From: Vitreoscilla sp.
GTDB taxonomy: Bacteria; Pseudomonadota; Gammaproteobacteria; Burkholderiales; Burkholderiaceae
Assembly: GCA_014378125.1 (NCBI GenBank)
Contig: JACMOG010000367.1
Location: 1-8,931, forward strand
Direction of reading: 5' to 3'
Length of the DNA: 8,931 nt
Under the pieces are notes generated by a model that was given only the letters and a program-made list of their open reading frames with translations, was not told the origin of the DNA and searched no databases. Below, one piece after another: positions 1 to 5,283 of this stretch; within the stretch, counting starts at the first letter, position 1, and the number at the start of each line of letters is the position of its first letter. The position numbers and the translations under genes were made by a program.

Positions 1-298
1 CGCGCCAGCCTTTGCCCGAACGAACGGAGGTGGCGTACGTGGATGCCGCGGCGTCATAGGCCGTGGCGAGGCCGATGCGGGGGATGTCCTGCCAGACGTC
101 GGTGCAGCGTTCGAACGCTTCGCGATGGGCTGCCGAACTGGCCTGCCACGCGCGGAAATCGTGCTCCATCTGGCGCGATCGGCTCGGCCCGTGCAAGCAC
201 GCCATCCACACGGCGGCCTCGGCCGCGATCTCCGGCGTCACCTTCGGCCGGCCCTTTGCGCCCGTCCCGTAGGGGGACGCGGCAGGTGATCCACTCAT
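1..298 (-). CDS. FecR-type anti-sigma/iron-signalling regulator, N-terminal part (runs off left edge)
   Basis: The minus strand from the ATG at 298 is open to the window edge and gives 99 residues. It shows the N-terminal cytoplasmic FecR domain (the DUF4880-like region): EAAVWMACLHGPS at about 27-39, then a DFRAWQASSAAHREAFERCTDVW-like stretch (split here: DFRAWQASS, AHREAFERCTDVW) at about 47-69, matching the usual 'A.W...L..G....F..W...P.H..AFE.....W' pattern. Family members sit in the inner membrane and relay a signal from a TonB-dependent receptor to the cognate sigma factor. The start is 2 bases after the sigma-factor stop, with a GGAGGG ribosome site 9 bases upstream inside the sigma gene, so the two are surely co-transcribed. 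The membrane segment and the periplasmic FecR domain lie outside the window. The assignment rests on the N-terminal domain and the context. Confidence 0.85.
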   Translation of the reverse strand, partial: MSGSPAASPYGTGAKGRPKVTPEIAAEAAVWMACLHGPSRSRQMEHDFRAWQASSAAHREAFERCTDVWQDIPRIGLATAYDAAASTYATSVRSGKGWR

Positions 299-300
299 CG

Positions 301-780
301 CTACCAACCCTCCATCCACGCGGTGACCATCAGCGCCGCCTTGGCCACGTGCTTCTCCACGCTGCTGATGCTGAGGCCATGGATCTGCGCGATCTCGCGA
401 TACGTCAGGCCGTCGACACGGTGCGCCAGGAAGATGGCGCGCGTCTTGTCGTTCAATCGGCTGATGCATTCGCTCAGGCGATTGAGCCGTTCTCGCGACA
501 ACAACACGTCTTCGGCACGGGGCGCCGTGTCGACGATGACCACGTCTTCGAGCATCACCTCTTCACCGCGGCGCTCGCTGCGTCGGTGATGGTCGGTCGA
601 CAGGTTGATTGCGGTCGTCATCAGAAACGCCTCCGGCTTGTCCACGGTCTGCTTGCGCTCATAACAGGTCAGCCTCACGAAGGCCTCCTGCACGAGATCG
701 TCTGCATCGTGATCGGAACGGCCACGATGCCGCAGCGCGGACTTCACCCGCGAGAATACGCTCAGCCAGTCAGTCGTCAT
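301..780 (-). CDS. ECF RNA polymerase sigma factor, FecI-like
   Basis: The protein has 159 residues, a normal length for FecI-type sigma factors. Region 2 lies at about 11-70, with DADDLVQEAFVRL at 25-37 (core-polymerase and -10 recognition). Region 4 lies at about 101-155, with the helix-turn-helix LTYREIAQIHGLSISSVEKH at 125-144 (-35 recognition). The linker between the two is short, as in ECF sigma factors. I prefer the ATG at 780 because a GGGG stretch lies about 6 bases upstream. An in-frame GTG at 792 would add four residues (M-G-S-R) and cannot be excluded. The FecR-type gene follows after 2 bases. By family knowledge such pairs activate a nearby TonB-dependent receptor gene for siderophore or ferric-citrate uptake. 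That receptor is not in the window, so the ligand is unknown. Confidence 0.93.
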   Translation of the reverse strand: MTTDWLSVFSRVKSALRHRGRSDHDADDLVQEAFVRLTCYERKQTVDKPEAFLMTTAINLSTDHHRRSERRGEEVMLEDVVIVDTAPRAEDVLLSRERLNRLSECISRLNDKTRAIFLAHRVDGLTYREIAQIHGLSISSVEKHVAKAALMVTAWMEGW

Positions 781-813
781 TCTTGACCCCACGAAGCGCG
801 CGCCATCGCGTTT

Positions 814-948
814 TCAAAACCCTGGCGGGACCGTCTGCGCACCCGATCTTCGTCGGGGCCTGCCCTTCGCAATCGCGCTTTCACGGTCCAGGCGGCGCTT
901 GCTGCGTTGCAGAGCGCCGGAAATGAAGTCTAGAGCCGCAGCTTCCGT
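814..948 (-). pseudogene. C-terminal relic of a Mutator-like transposase-derived gene
   Basis: On the minus strand this stretch encodes TEAAALDFISGALQRSKRRL followed by DRE, nearly the same as DEAAAVDFIASALQRAERRL plus DRE in the C-terminal part of the gene at 1364-1951. The DNA is also visibly alike. The reading frame ends at 814. Upstream of about 948 the similarity stops. Homology starts only about 107 bp from the neighbouring XRE control element here, against about 536 bp in the right copy, which implies loss of roughly 430 bp from the 5' part. The frame is open back to an ATG at 1062, but that codon lies inside the XRE control element and the extra N-terminal residues resemble nothing recognisable. 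I therefore call it a remnant. An 82-residue product cannot be ruled out. Confidence 0.6.
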
Positions 949-1051
949 TTTGGAAACTGCCGGCAGGACGAACGGCGCGAACCTGGCAGTTAAGCCCAGG
1001 CATAGCGCGCGCGGCCGTCGACACGCCCAAAAGACTTCGCTCAAATCTTTC

Positions 1052-1108
1052 TCGATTGTCATTCATATAGCGTGGCCTCGAATAGGCCCCTTCCCTAGCA
1101 TTTCGGCA
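1052..1108 (+). promoter_or_regulatory. Conserved control region of the first XRE gene (copy 1)
   Basis: From TCGATTGTCA at 1052 up to and including the start codon, this DNA aligns without gaps to 2034-2093, with 48 of 60 bases identical. Fully conserved blocks are TCGATTGTCA and TCCCTAGCAT, and TCATAT and ATAGGCCC are also kept. TAGCAT (1096-1101) lies 7 bases before the ATG and could be a -10 hexamer, with TGGCCT (1073-1078) 17 bases upstream as a weak -35. That would give a leaderless transcript, and no Shine-Dalgarno sequence is present. A perfect inverted repeat GGCCT-N5-AGGCC lies at 1074-1088. An alternative promoter would use TTGTCA (1056-1061) as -35. Autoregulation by the XRE product is inferred from family habit. 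Confidence 0.6.
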
Positions 1109-1345
1109 ATGACCGACGCCGAACAAACCGAGCTGCGCAGACGATTCGGGCTTCGGCTCGCATCGCTGCGCAAGAGCCTGGGTTGGTCGCAAGAGCAGCT
1201 GTCGCTGGAGAGCGGCGTGGCGCGCAGCTACCTCGGTGGCGTGGAGCGCGGACGGCACAACATCGCGCTGGTGAACATCTGCCGCCTCGCCGAGACACTG
1301 GGCGTGAAGCCCTACGCGCTCCTGGATCTGGACGGCGAGCTGTAG
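1109..1345 (+). CDS. Small XRE (Cro/CI-type) regulator, controller-protein-like
   Basis: The protein has 78 residues and is essentially one helix-turn-helix domain. The recognition region is SQEQLSLESGVARSYLGG at about 27-44, followed by VERGRHNIALVNICRLAETL at 45-64. The size and the 'SYLGGVERGRHNI' segment resemble controller (C) proteins of restriction-modification systems and related single-domain repressors, which bind as dimers and regulate their own gene. No restriction or methylase gene is nearby. I chose the ATG at 1109 because the second copy starts at the equivalent ATG (2091) and because the upstream DNA, although open to 899, is the conserved non-coding control element. About 44 of its first 76 residues match the N-terminus of the regulator at 2091. 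It converges on the transposase-like gene, 18 bp from its end. Confidence 0.85.
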   Translation: MTDAEQTELRRRFGLRLASLRKSLGWSQEQLSLESGVARSYLGGVERGRHNIALVNICRLAETLGVKPYALLDLDGEL

Positions 1346-1363
1346 CCTCGGCTTCGCCTCTCG

Positions 1364-1951
1364 TCAGAGGGCCAGCAGCATCGGCCGAACGCTCGACGCA
1401 AGCGGCAGATGCCTCGTCAAGGCCAGGCGTTCGCGATCGAGTCGGCGCTCGGCGCGTTGCAGGGCCGATGCGATGAAGTCGACTGCCGCTGCCTCGTCAT
1501 CGAAAGCGCCATGACGACGAATCGCGCGATCGAGGCTCCCGGCAATCTCCTCGGTTATCCGGTTGGGCGACGGTAGTCCATGGCGGTCCGACGCCTCGAG
1601 TGCCTGCGCCAGGAGCCGGTCGATCGAGGCCCGTGGCGTCCTGCCGCAGAACGCTTCGGGCACCTCGCCCGGCGCCGTTCCCGCCACGGTCAAGAGGCGT
1701 TCGACGCCGCGGATCTTGAGGTCGTCCACCAACGCAGCCCCGTAGGTTCGCTCCGGTTCCGTCCTGAGCCACGCGCCCAGGCCTTCGCACTCCCCGTCCG
1801 GGAGCCACCCGAAGGCCCATTCGACCTGGCGCTTGCGGATCGCACCCGCCGCGCCGCATTTGAAGCTGGCCACCTCGAAGGTGCTGGCGATGTATCGCCG
1901 GCACAGGGGTTTGTTCAGCCAAGAGGCCTGGTTGCTTCCGTCACTAGACAT
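1364..1951 (-). CDS. Mutator/IS256 transposase-like protein lacking apparent catalytic residues
   Basis: The reading frame is intact at 195 residues, about half the length of a normal Mutator-family transposase. It resembles the RNase H-like core: EWAFGWLPDGECEGLGAWLR at 44-63 (compare 'V.GV..DG..EVLG..L'), then YGAALVDDLKIRGVERLLTV at 70-89 (compare 'W..VL.DLK.RG...VL'), then PEAF at 98-101. It then jumps to SLDRAIRRHGAFDDEAAAVD at 139-158 and FIASALQRAERRL at 159-171, like the family's C-terminus. The second catalytic Asp (normally 'VDG') appears as A-G at 90-91, the Glu of 'NAIESLNR' as Gly (EIAGSLDR), and no convincing first Asp is seen. It therefore seems inactive as a transposase and may be a domesticated DNA-binding or regulatory protein, or an eroding fragment. 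For the start, GGAG ends directly before the ATG at 1957, which fits the ATG at 1951 better (6-base spacing); starting at 1957 would add two residues. It is divergent from the XRE gene at 2091. The family link is from memory of the pattern and is moderately secure. Confidence 0.6.
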   Translation of the reverse strand: MSSDGSNQASWLNKPLCRRYIASTFEVASFKCGAAGAIRKRQVEWAFGWLPDGECEGLGAWLRTEPERTYGAALVDDLKIRGVERLLTVAGTAPGEVPEAFCGRTPRASIDRLLAQALEASDRHGLPSPNRITEEIAGSLDRAIRRHGAFDDEAAAVDFIASALQRAERRLDRERLALTRHLPLASSVRPMLLAL

Positions 1952-2033
1952 GGACATCTCCGCGATACAGCAGGCGGTCGGTGGCCGGAAATCGGTGCAT
2001 CCGCCACCCCGTCAGGCCCGCTGAATTCTTTTG

Positions 2034-2090
2034 TCGATTGTCACTCATATCGCGTGGTCATGCATAGGCCCGATCCCTAGCATTTCCCTC
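2034..2090 (+). promoter_or_regulatory. Conserved control region of the second XRE gene (copy 2)
   Basis: This is the ungapped counterpart of 1052-1108, exactly 982 bp downstream. It has TTGTCA at 2038-2043, TAGCAT at 2078-2083 ending 7 bases before the ATG, and TGGTCA (2055-2060) 17 bases upstream of TAGCAT. TGGTCA is a better -35 match than the one in copy 1. A direct repeat GTCANNCATA occurs at 2040-2049 and 2057-2066, 17 bp apart, and could be a tandem operator just upstream of and overlapping the -35. No Shine-Dalgarno is present before the start codon. The identification as a control region rests on conservation between the copies. The exact promoter is inferred. Confidence 0.6.
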
Positions 2091-2846
2091 ATGGAACGCG
2101 CCGAGCGAAACGAGGGACGCAGACGATTCGGGCTTCGGCTCGTGTCGGTGCGTCGCCGACTCGCGTTGACGCAAGAAGCGCTTTCCACGGATGCCGGCAT
2201 TTCTCGGAGCTATCTGAGCGGCGTGGAGAACGGCAGGCGCAACCTCGGGCTGGACAATATCTACAAGCTTGCGGATGCACTGGGCATATTGCCGCTCGTA
2301 CTGCTTGATCTCGACGGACTGACCGACCGCGCCGTGCGCCATGCCAGGGAGCCCTCTGCCGCCTACGTCGCAAAGCGTCCAGATCGCTCGCGCCGTGGCG
2401 ATTTCCTTGCCGCTGACAGCCCGGGCGGTGGAACCGTTCGCCTTTCAGTGGAAGAGCTCGAGCCGCCAGCGCCGCCCGGATTCGAGGAGCGCCAAGGTGA
2501 GGCGCCGGCCCAGCAAACCTTGGAGGCTCGCCTCCAAGGTTGGATCGAGCAGGCGGCGGCCGAAAGATTGTCCGGTCGACTTCAAGCACTGTTCCCGGCC
2601 GGCCTGCCGCGACGGGTTGCCCGACATGTCATGCGAGCCGCCATCCTGAACTTGCTTGATGGCGAATTCGTGACGATCAAGGAACTGGCCGGTGCGCTGT
2701 CTCGCGCGACGGAATTCCTTCGGGGAGACTACTTGCGACCGCTGGTGGCGGAAGGTGAAGTCGCACTGCGGTATCCAGGCCATCCGAGTCATCCGCAACA
2801 AGCCTATATAGCGACGACCGGTCGCAGCTCGCCGACTGCGTCTTAG
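2091..2846 (+). CDS. XRE regulator with C-terminal winged-helix-like domain
   Basis: The protein has 251 residues in three parts. Residues 1-76 form a Cro/CI-type helix-turn-helix domain (TQEALSTDAGISRSYLSGVE at 27-46) closely related to the small regulator at 1109. Residues 77-150 are a polar, proline- and charge-rich linker. Residues 181-242 look like a winged helix: VTIKELAGALSRATEFLR at 194-211, YLRPLVAEGEVALRYPGHP at 214-232, ending HPQQAYIAT. That 'YL.PLV.EG.L.LRYP..P.HPQQAY' pattern is familiar from the C-terminal HTH of RecG-like/AlbA_2 and Fic-type proteins. It may sense or bind something other than the operator. The start at 2091 is set by alignment with the first copy. A TTG at 2031 would read through the control element and is rejected. 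It is divergent from the transposase-like gene. Confidence 0.83.
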   Translation: MERAERNEGRRRFGLRLVSVRRRLALTQEALSTDAGISRSYLSGVENGRRNLGLDNIYKLADALGILPLVLLDLDGLTDRAVRHAREPSAAYVAKRPDRSRRGDFLAADSPGGGTVRLSVEELEPPAPPGFEERQGEAPAQQTLEARLQGWIEQAAAERLSGRLQALFPAGLPRRVARHVMRAAILNLLDGEFVTIKELAGALSRATEFLRGDYLRPLVAEGEVALRYPGHPSHPQQAYIATTGRSSPTAS

Positions 2847-2869
2847 CGCGGGTCGATTCGTTCGGTATT

Positions 2870-2894
2870 GGGCGAGGCACCGCCCTGGCCTTTT
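2870..2894 (+). terminator. Weak hairpin after the second XRE gene
   Basis: GGGCG (2870-2874) and CGCCC (2881-2885) form a 5-bp stem with a 6-base loop, followed after TGGCC by TTTT at 2891-2894. The stem is short and the T run is displaced, so this is only a possible rho-independent terminator. It lies between the XRE stop and the lipoprotein gene. Confidence 0.3.
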
Positions 2895-2926
2895 GCTGCT
2901 AAATTCCCGCCATTCCGGAGGCTCCC

Positions 2927-3598
2927 ATGATGAATCTCACTCGAAGACTGGCGTTGATGCTGTCGGCCACGCTGCTGGTGGCCTGCGGAACGGTGCAGAA
3001 GACCGAGACCATCGGCCCCAGCGACCCCGCGGCGCTGGCCGCGATCCGGGCGGCCTACGTGAGGACCAACGAGCAGAAGTCGTGGCGATCGCAGATGACG
3101 ATGACCGACGCCGAGGGCAAGGTCACGCACGGGACGGCCGAGTTCGCCGCGCCGTCCAGCGCGCACATGGTGATGAAGATGGACGGCCGTCCCGACCAGG
3201 AGCACATCCTCTTCAACGGCACGCTCTACATCAAGGGCGGCAACGGCCAGTGGGTGCGCTCGCCCATCCCCAGCGACGCGCTGCTGCAGCAACTGCGCAA
3301 GGACCCGCGCACACTGGAAGACTTCATGCGCACGCTCAGCGGCGCCCAGGTGGTGGGGCCCGACCCGGTCAACGGCAAGCCGGCCACGGCCTACCGCTAC
3401 TACGAGGCGGGCAGCATCGCCGGCGGTATGGGCAGCACCAAGGGTTGGGTCAAGCTGTGGGTGGGCGGCAATGGCTTGCCTCTGAAGATCGAGTCCGACT
3501 CCGAGACCAAGGTGTTGTTCGTGGGCGGGCACGGCAAGACCACCATCTTCTACTCCGACTACGGCGCGCCCGTTCGCATCAGCGCGCCGCCGGTCTGA
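2927..3598 (+). CDS. Secreted lipoprotein, LolA/LppX-like fold suspected
   Basis: The protein has 223 residues with a clear type II signal peptide: basic N-terminus (NLTRRLALML), hydrophobic core and lipobox L17-V18-A19-C20, so the mature protein should be acylated at Cys20. Asp is not at position +2, which suggests outer-membrane sorting. The rest alternates short strands (WRSQMTMTDAEGKVTHGTAE, SSAHMVMKMDG, EHILFNGTLYIKGGNGQWVR, then VKLWVGGNGLPLKIESDSET), as in LolA/LppX-type half-barrels that hold a lipid or lipopeptide. This fold call is inferred from the pattern only. GGAGG at 2917-2921 precedes two adjacent ATGs (2927, 2930); I keep the first, and the second is equally possible. The gene stands alone. 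Its last 20 bp overlap the 3' end of the hipA-like gene on the other strand. Substrate and partner are unknown. Confidence 0.8.
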   Translation: MMNLTRRLALMLSATLLVACGTVQKTETIGPSDPAALAAIRAAYVRTNEQKSWRSQMTMTDAEGKVTHGTAEFAAPSSAHMVMKMDGRPDQEHILFNGTLYIKGGNGQWVRSPIPSDALLQQLRKDPRTLEDFMRTLSGAQVVGPDPVNGKPATAYRYYEAGSIAGGMGSTKGWVKLWVGGNGLPLKIESDSETKVLFVGGHGKTTIFYSDYGAPVRISAPPV

Positions 3599-4901
3599 TT
3601 CGTCGGGCCAACCAGGAGGCCGCGGACTCGTCGGCGTTCATGTGGTGCAGCAGGCGCACGCGCTGCGCCGGGGTCAGCGGAAGGCTTTCCAGCAGTGCCG
3701 GCCACTGCGTCATGGCCGCGTCGACCACCTCGGTCACCGCCCGGGTCAACAGGTTCTCGGGCATGCGCCAGACGTTGGCGAGCGCGCGCAGGACGGCGGG
3801 GCCGAGCGGGCGACGCTTCAGGCCTGGCACCAGTGCCAGGGCGTTGCCGCTGCCGTTCATGTAAACGCCGTGCGCCACGATGTCGTAGGCCGGCGAGAGG
3901 CGGAACGTGCGCGCCCTGGCGTCGTAGAGGAGGCTGAAGTTCTTCAGGTGCGCGTCGTAGTTGCCGAGCAACTCGTTCACCTTGATGCGTCGCAACAACT
4001 CGAGGCGGTCCGCGAGCGGGTCGGCGCTGCGCTCCAGCACCACGCCGATCGCGGCATAGCTTCCGCCCGTGTATTTCAAGCCTGGTTGAACGAGCATCGC
4101 CTGCGCCAGGTCTTCCACGTGGAGGCGGCCGTTCGCCGTCGGTGCATCGCGGTCGAAGCGATGCACCAGCAGGAAGTTGCGGTCGTCCTCGCGCAATGCG
4201 AACGGCAACTGGCTGGCGATGGCCGTCAGCGGCATCAGGCTGCATTCACAGACGTTGACGCCTGCGGCCTTGGCCAACGCCATGGCCGAGAACTCGACCT
4301 CCGGCATCGCCGCGTAGTCGCTGGCCGGCAGCTTGCCGATGAAGTGGCGGCCGCCGTCGTTCTTCGAACGCATCACGTAGCGGCCGCCCGTTTCCCGCAC
4401 GAGCGCGACCTTGGGTTGCACGCCGGAGATGGACACCGCGTCCGGCAACGGCAACTGGCCCGAGGTGAACTCGTACGAATCACGGCCTCGGGTGAGCAGG
4501 CGTCCCATGGCGCGCTCGTCGAGCCGTTCGCCCAGTGCGACGACGTCGCCGGGAAGGTCCTCGCCGCAATAGGCGAGCAGCGCGAGGCTGTCGTCCGGCG
4601 CGATGCCGGCCAGGTCGACCAGATGGGCACGCAGCCGGCCTTCGGGCAGCAGGTTGGCGAAGAATGGCGGCAAGCCGCCCTCTCCGCTGCCGACGTTGGC
4701 CGCCAGCGCCGGGTCGGCCAACTGGGCCGCGGTGGCGGCCTCGGTGCTGGCCACGTAGGCCTGGGACAGCACCGGCCGGTGGGCGCCCATCGCCACGTAG
4801 GCGTCGTCGAACCGGAAGTAGACGCGTCCGTCGTCGAGGCCGAACAAGGATCCCACGCCGACGTCGCCGAGCTGGATGCGCAGGCTTTGAACGACACTCA
4901 T
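3579..4901 (-). CDS. hipA: HipA-family Ser/Thr kinase toxin
   Basis: The protein has 440 residues, the normal HipA length. The N-terminal subdomain (about 1-110) includes GLPPFFANLLPEGRLR at 76-91. The kinase landmarks are present: VSISGVQPK at 156-164 (S157 aligns with the autophosphorylated Ser150 of E. coli HipA), FIGKLP with K190 as the likely ATP-binding lysine, LLVHRFDRD at 244-252, NYDAHLKNFSLL at 314-325 with D316 as catalytic base, and SPAYDIV with D340 as the metal-binding Asp. By family knowledge HipA phosphorylates aminoacyl-tRNA synthetases (GltX in E. coli), halting growth and promoting persistence, and is held inactive by HipB bound to DNA. All key residues appear intact. It starts 10 bp after the hipB-like stop. 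GAGG lies directly against the ATG, so a GTG two codons on (4895) may also serve as start. It overlaps the lipoprotein gene tail to tail by 20 bp. Confidence 0.95.
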   Translation of the reverse strand: MSVVQSLRIQLGDVGVGSLFGLDDGRVYFRFDDAYVAMGAHRPVLSQAYVASTEAATAAQLADPALAANVGSGEGGLPPFFANLLPEGRLRAHLVDLAGIAPDDSLALLAYCGEDLPGDVVALGERLDERAMGRLLTRGRDSYEFTSGQLPLPDAVSISGVQPKVALVRETGGRYVMRSKNDGGRHFIGKLPASDYAAMPEVEFSAMALAKAAGVNVCECSLMPLTAIASQLPFALREDDRNFLLVHRFDRDAPTANGRLHVEDLAQAMLVQPGLKYTGGSYAAIGVVLERSADPLADRLELLRRIKVNELLGNYDAHLKNFSLLYDARARTFRLSPAYDIVAHGVYMNGSGNALALVPGLKRRPLGPAVLRALANVWRMPENLLTRAVTEVVDAAMTQWPALLESLPLTPAQRVRLLHHMNADESAASWLARRIRPAAR

Positions 4902-4911
4902 CCTCGGCCGC

Positions 4912-5211
4912 TCAGTCGGCGCCGTGCGCAGTCAATGCGCCGAGGCGCCGTTGCAGCTCGGTCTGCCTGAGCTCGCCCTCGTTCCCGGCCGCCACGCTCT
5001 CCGCGATCGCCGTTGGAGACAGCCCGATGCTGACGTCCAGAGCGGCGCAGATCGCCAGGAAGTTGCTGAGTTCGAGGTTGCCAGTTCCCCGCTCGAAGCC
5101 CAGCAGGGTATTGCGATGCACGCCGGCCAACCTGGCGACGGCATCCGCGCTCAAGCCGCTCGCTTTTCGGAGCGACCTGATTCGAGAGCCGAGCTGCTGG
5201 AGTGACAACAT
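4912..5211 (-). CDS. hipB: HipB-type XRE antitoxin
   Basis: The protein has 99 residues with a Cro/CI-type helix-turn-helix at about 16-60: LSADAVARLAGVHRNTLLGF at 20-39, then ERGTGNLELSNFLAICAALD at 40-59. The C-terminal tail is charged. Its position directly upstream of the hipA gene (10-bp gap) makes it the antitoxin and autorepressor of the pair. In known systems HipB dimers bind operators upstream of hipBA and sequester HipA. The ATG at 5211 lies inside a candidate operator and has no Shine-Dalgarno. A -10-like TATACT ends 6 bases before it, so translation may be leaderless. It is unrelated in detail to the XRE proteins at 1109 and 2091. Confidence 0.92.
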   Translation of the reverse strand: MLSLQQLGSRIRSLRKASGLSADAVARLAGVHRNTLLGFERGTGNLELSNFLAICAALDVSIGLSPTAIAESVAAGNEGELRQTELQRRLGALTAHGAD

Positions 5212-5217
5212 ATTGTT
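5203..5217. promoter_or_regulatory. hipBA operator candidate 1, over the hipB start codon
   Basis: The 15-mer TGACAACATATTGTT is identical to 5284-5298. Its core AACA-TAT-TGTT is an inverted repeat. The hipB ATG (5211-5209, minus strand) lies within it and the -10 hexamer abuts it, so a bound repressor would block both transcription start and, if leaderless, translation start. HipB as the ligand is inferred. Confidence 0.6.
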
Positions 5218-5223
5218 AGTATA
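5218..5223 (-). promoter_or_regulatory. -10 hexamer of a probable leaderless hipBA promoter
   Basis: Read on the minus strand this is TATACT, 5 of 6 matches to TATAAT. Six bases (AACAAT) separate it from the ATG, placing the predicted transcript start on the A of the start codon. The region 17 bases upstream (AACAAT at 5246-5241) is a poor -35, so the promoter may be weak or need another contact. Confidence 0.5.
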
Positions 5224-5243
5224 GCTCTAGTAAACACTTTATT

Positions 5244-5270
5244 GTTCTATTTAAGAACACATTCGTGTTC
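5244..5270. promoter_or_regulatory. Overlapping inverted repeats in the hipBA upstream region
   Basis: Two perfect inverted repeats overlap here: GTTCT-ATTTA-AGAAC (5244-5258) and GAACAC-ATTC-GTGTTC (5255-5270). They share the GAAC at 5255-5258, so only one could form a hairpin at a time. They lie between the two TGACAACATATTGTT sites in AT-rich DNA that contrasts with the GC-rich surroundings. They may be further operator half-sites. Confidence 0.45.
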
Positions 5271-5283
5271 ACTTAGCCCGAAC

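Noticed and set aside
957..1000. Possible integron attC-like site (GTTAAGC at 988-994, palindrome CTGCCGGCAG at 957-966)
   Set aside because: No matching RYYYAAC core at a proper distance, no integrase gene, and gene orientations do not look like cassettes.
899..1108. N-terminal extension of the first XRE gene (open frame from 899)
   Set aside because: The stretch contains the conserved non-coding control element and the antisense relic. The second copy aligns from the ATG at 2091, equivalent to 1109.
1109..1345. Orphan restriction-modification controller gene
   Set aside because: The size and helix-turn-helix fit, but no methylase or endonuclease gene is in the window, so only resemblance is stated.
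814..2846. Complete insertion sequence or composite transposon in the XRE block
   Set aside because: No terminal inverted repeats or target duplications were seen bounding either unit, and no full transposase is present.
2843..3532. 229-codon open frame on the minus strand opposite the lipoprotein gene
   Set aside because: The composition is typical of an antisense shadow. The plus-strand gene has a lipobox and a good ribosome site.
3642..4970. 442-codon open frame on the plus strand opposite hipA
   Set aside because: It is a high-GC shadow of the hipA frame. It has no recognisable motifs, while the minus strand carries all HipA landmarks.
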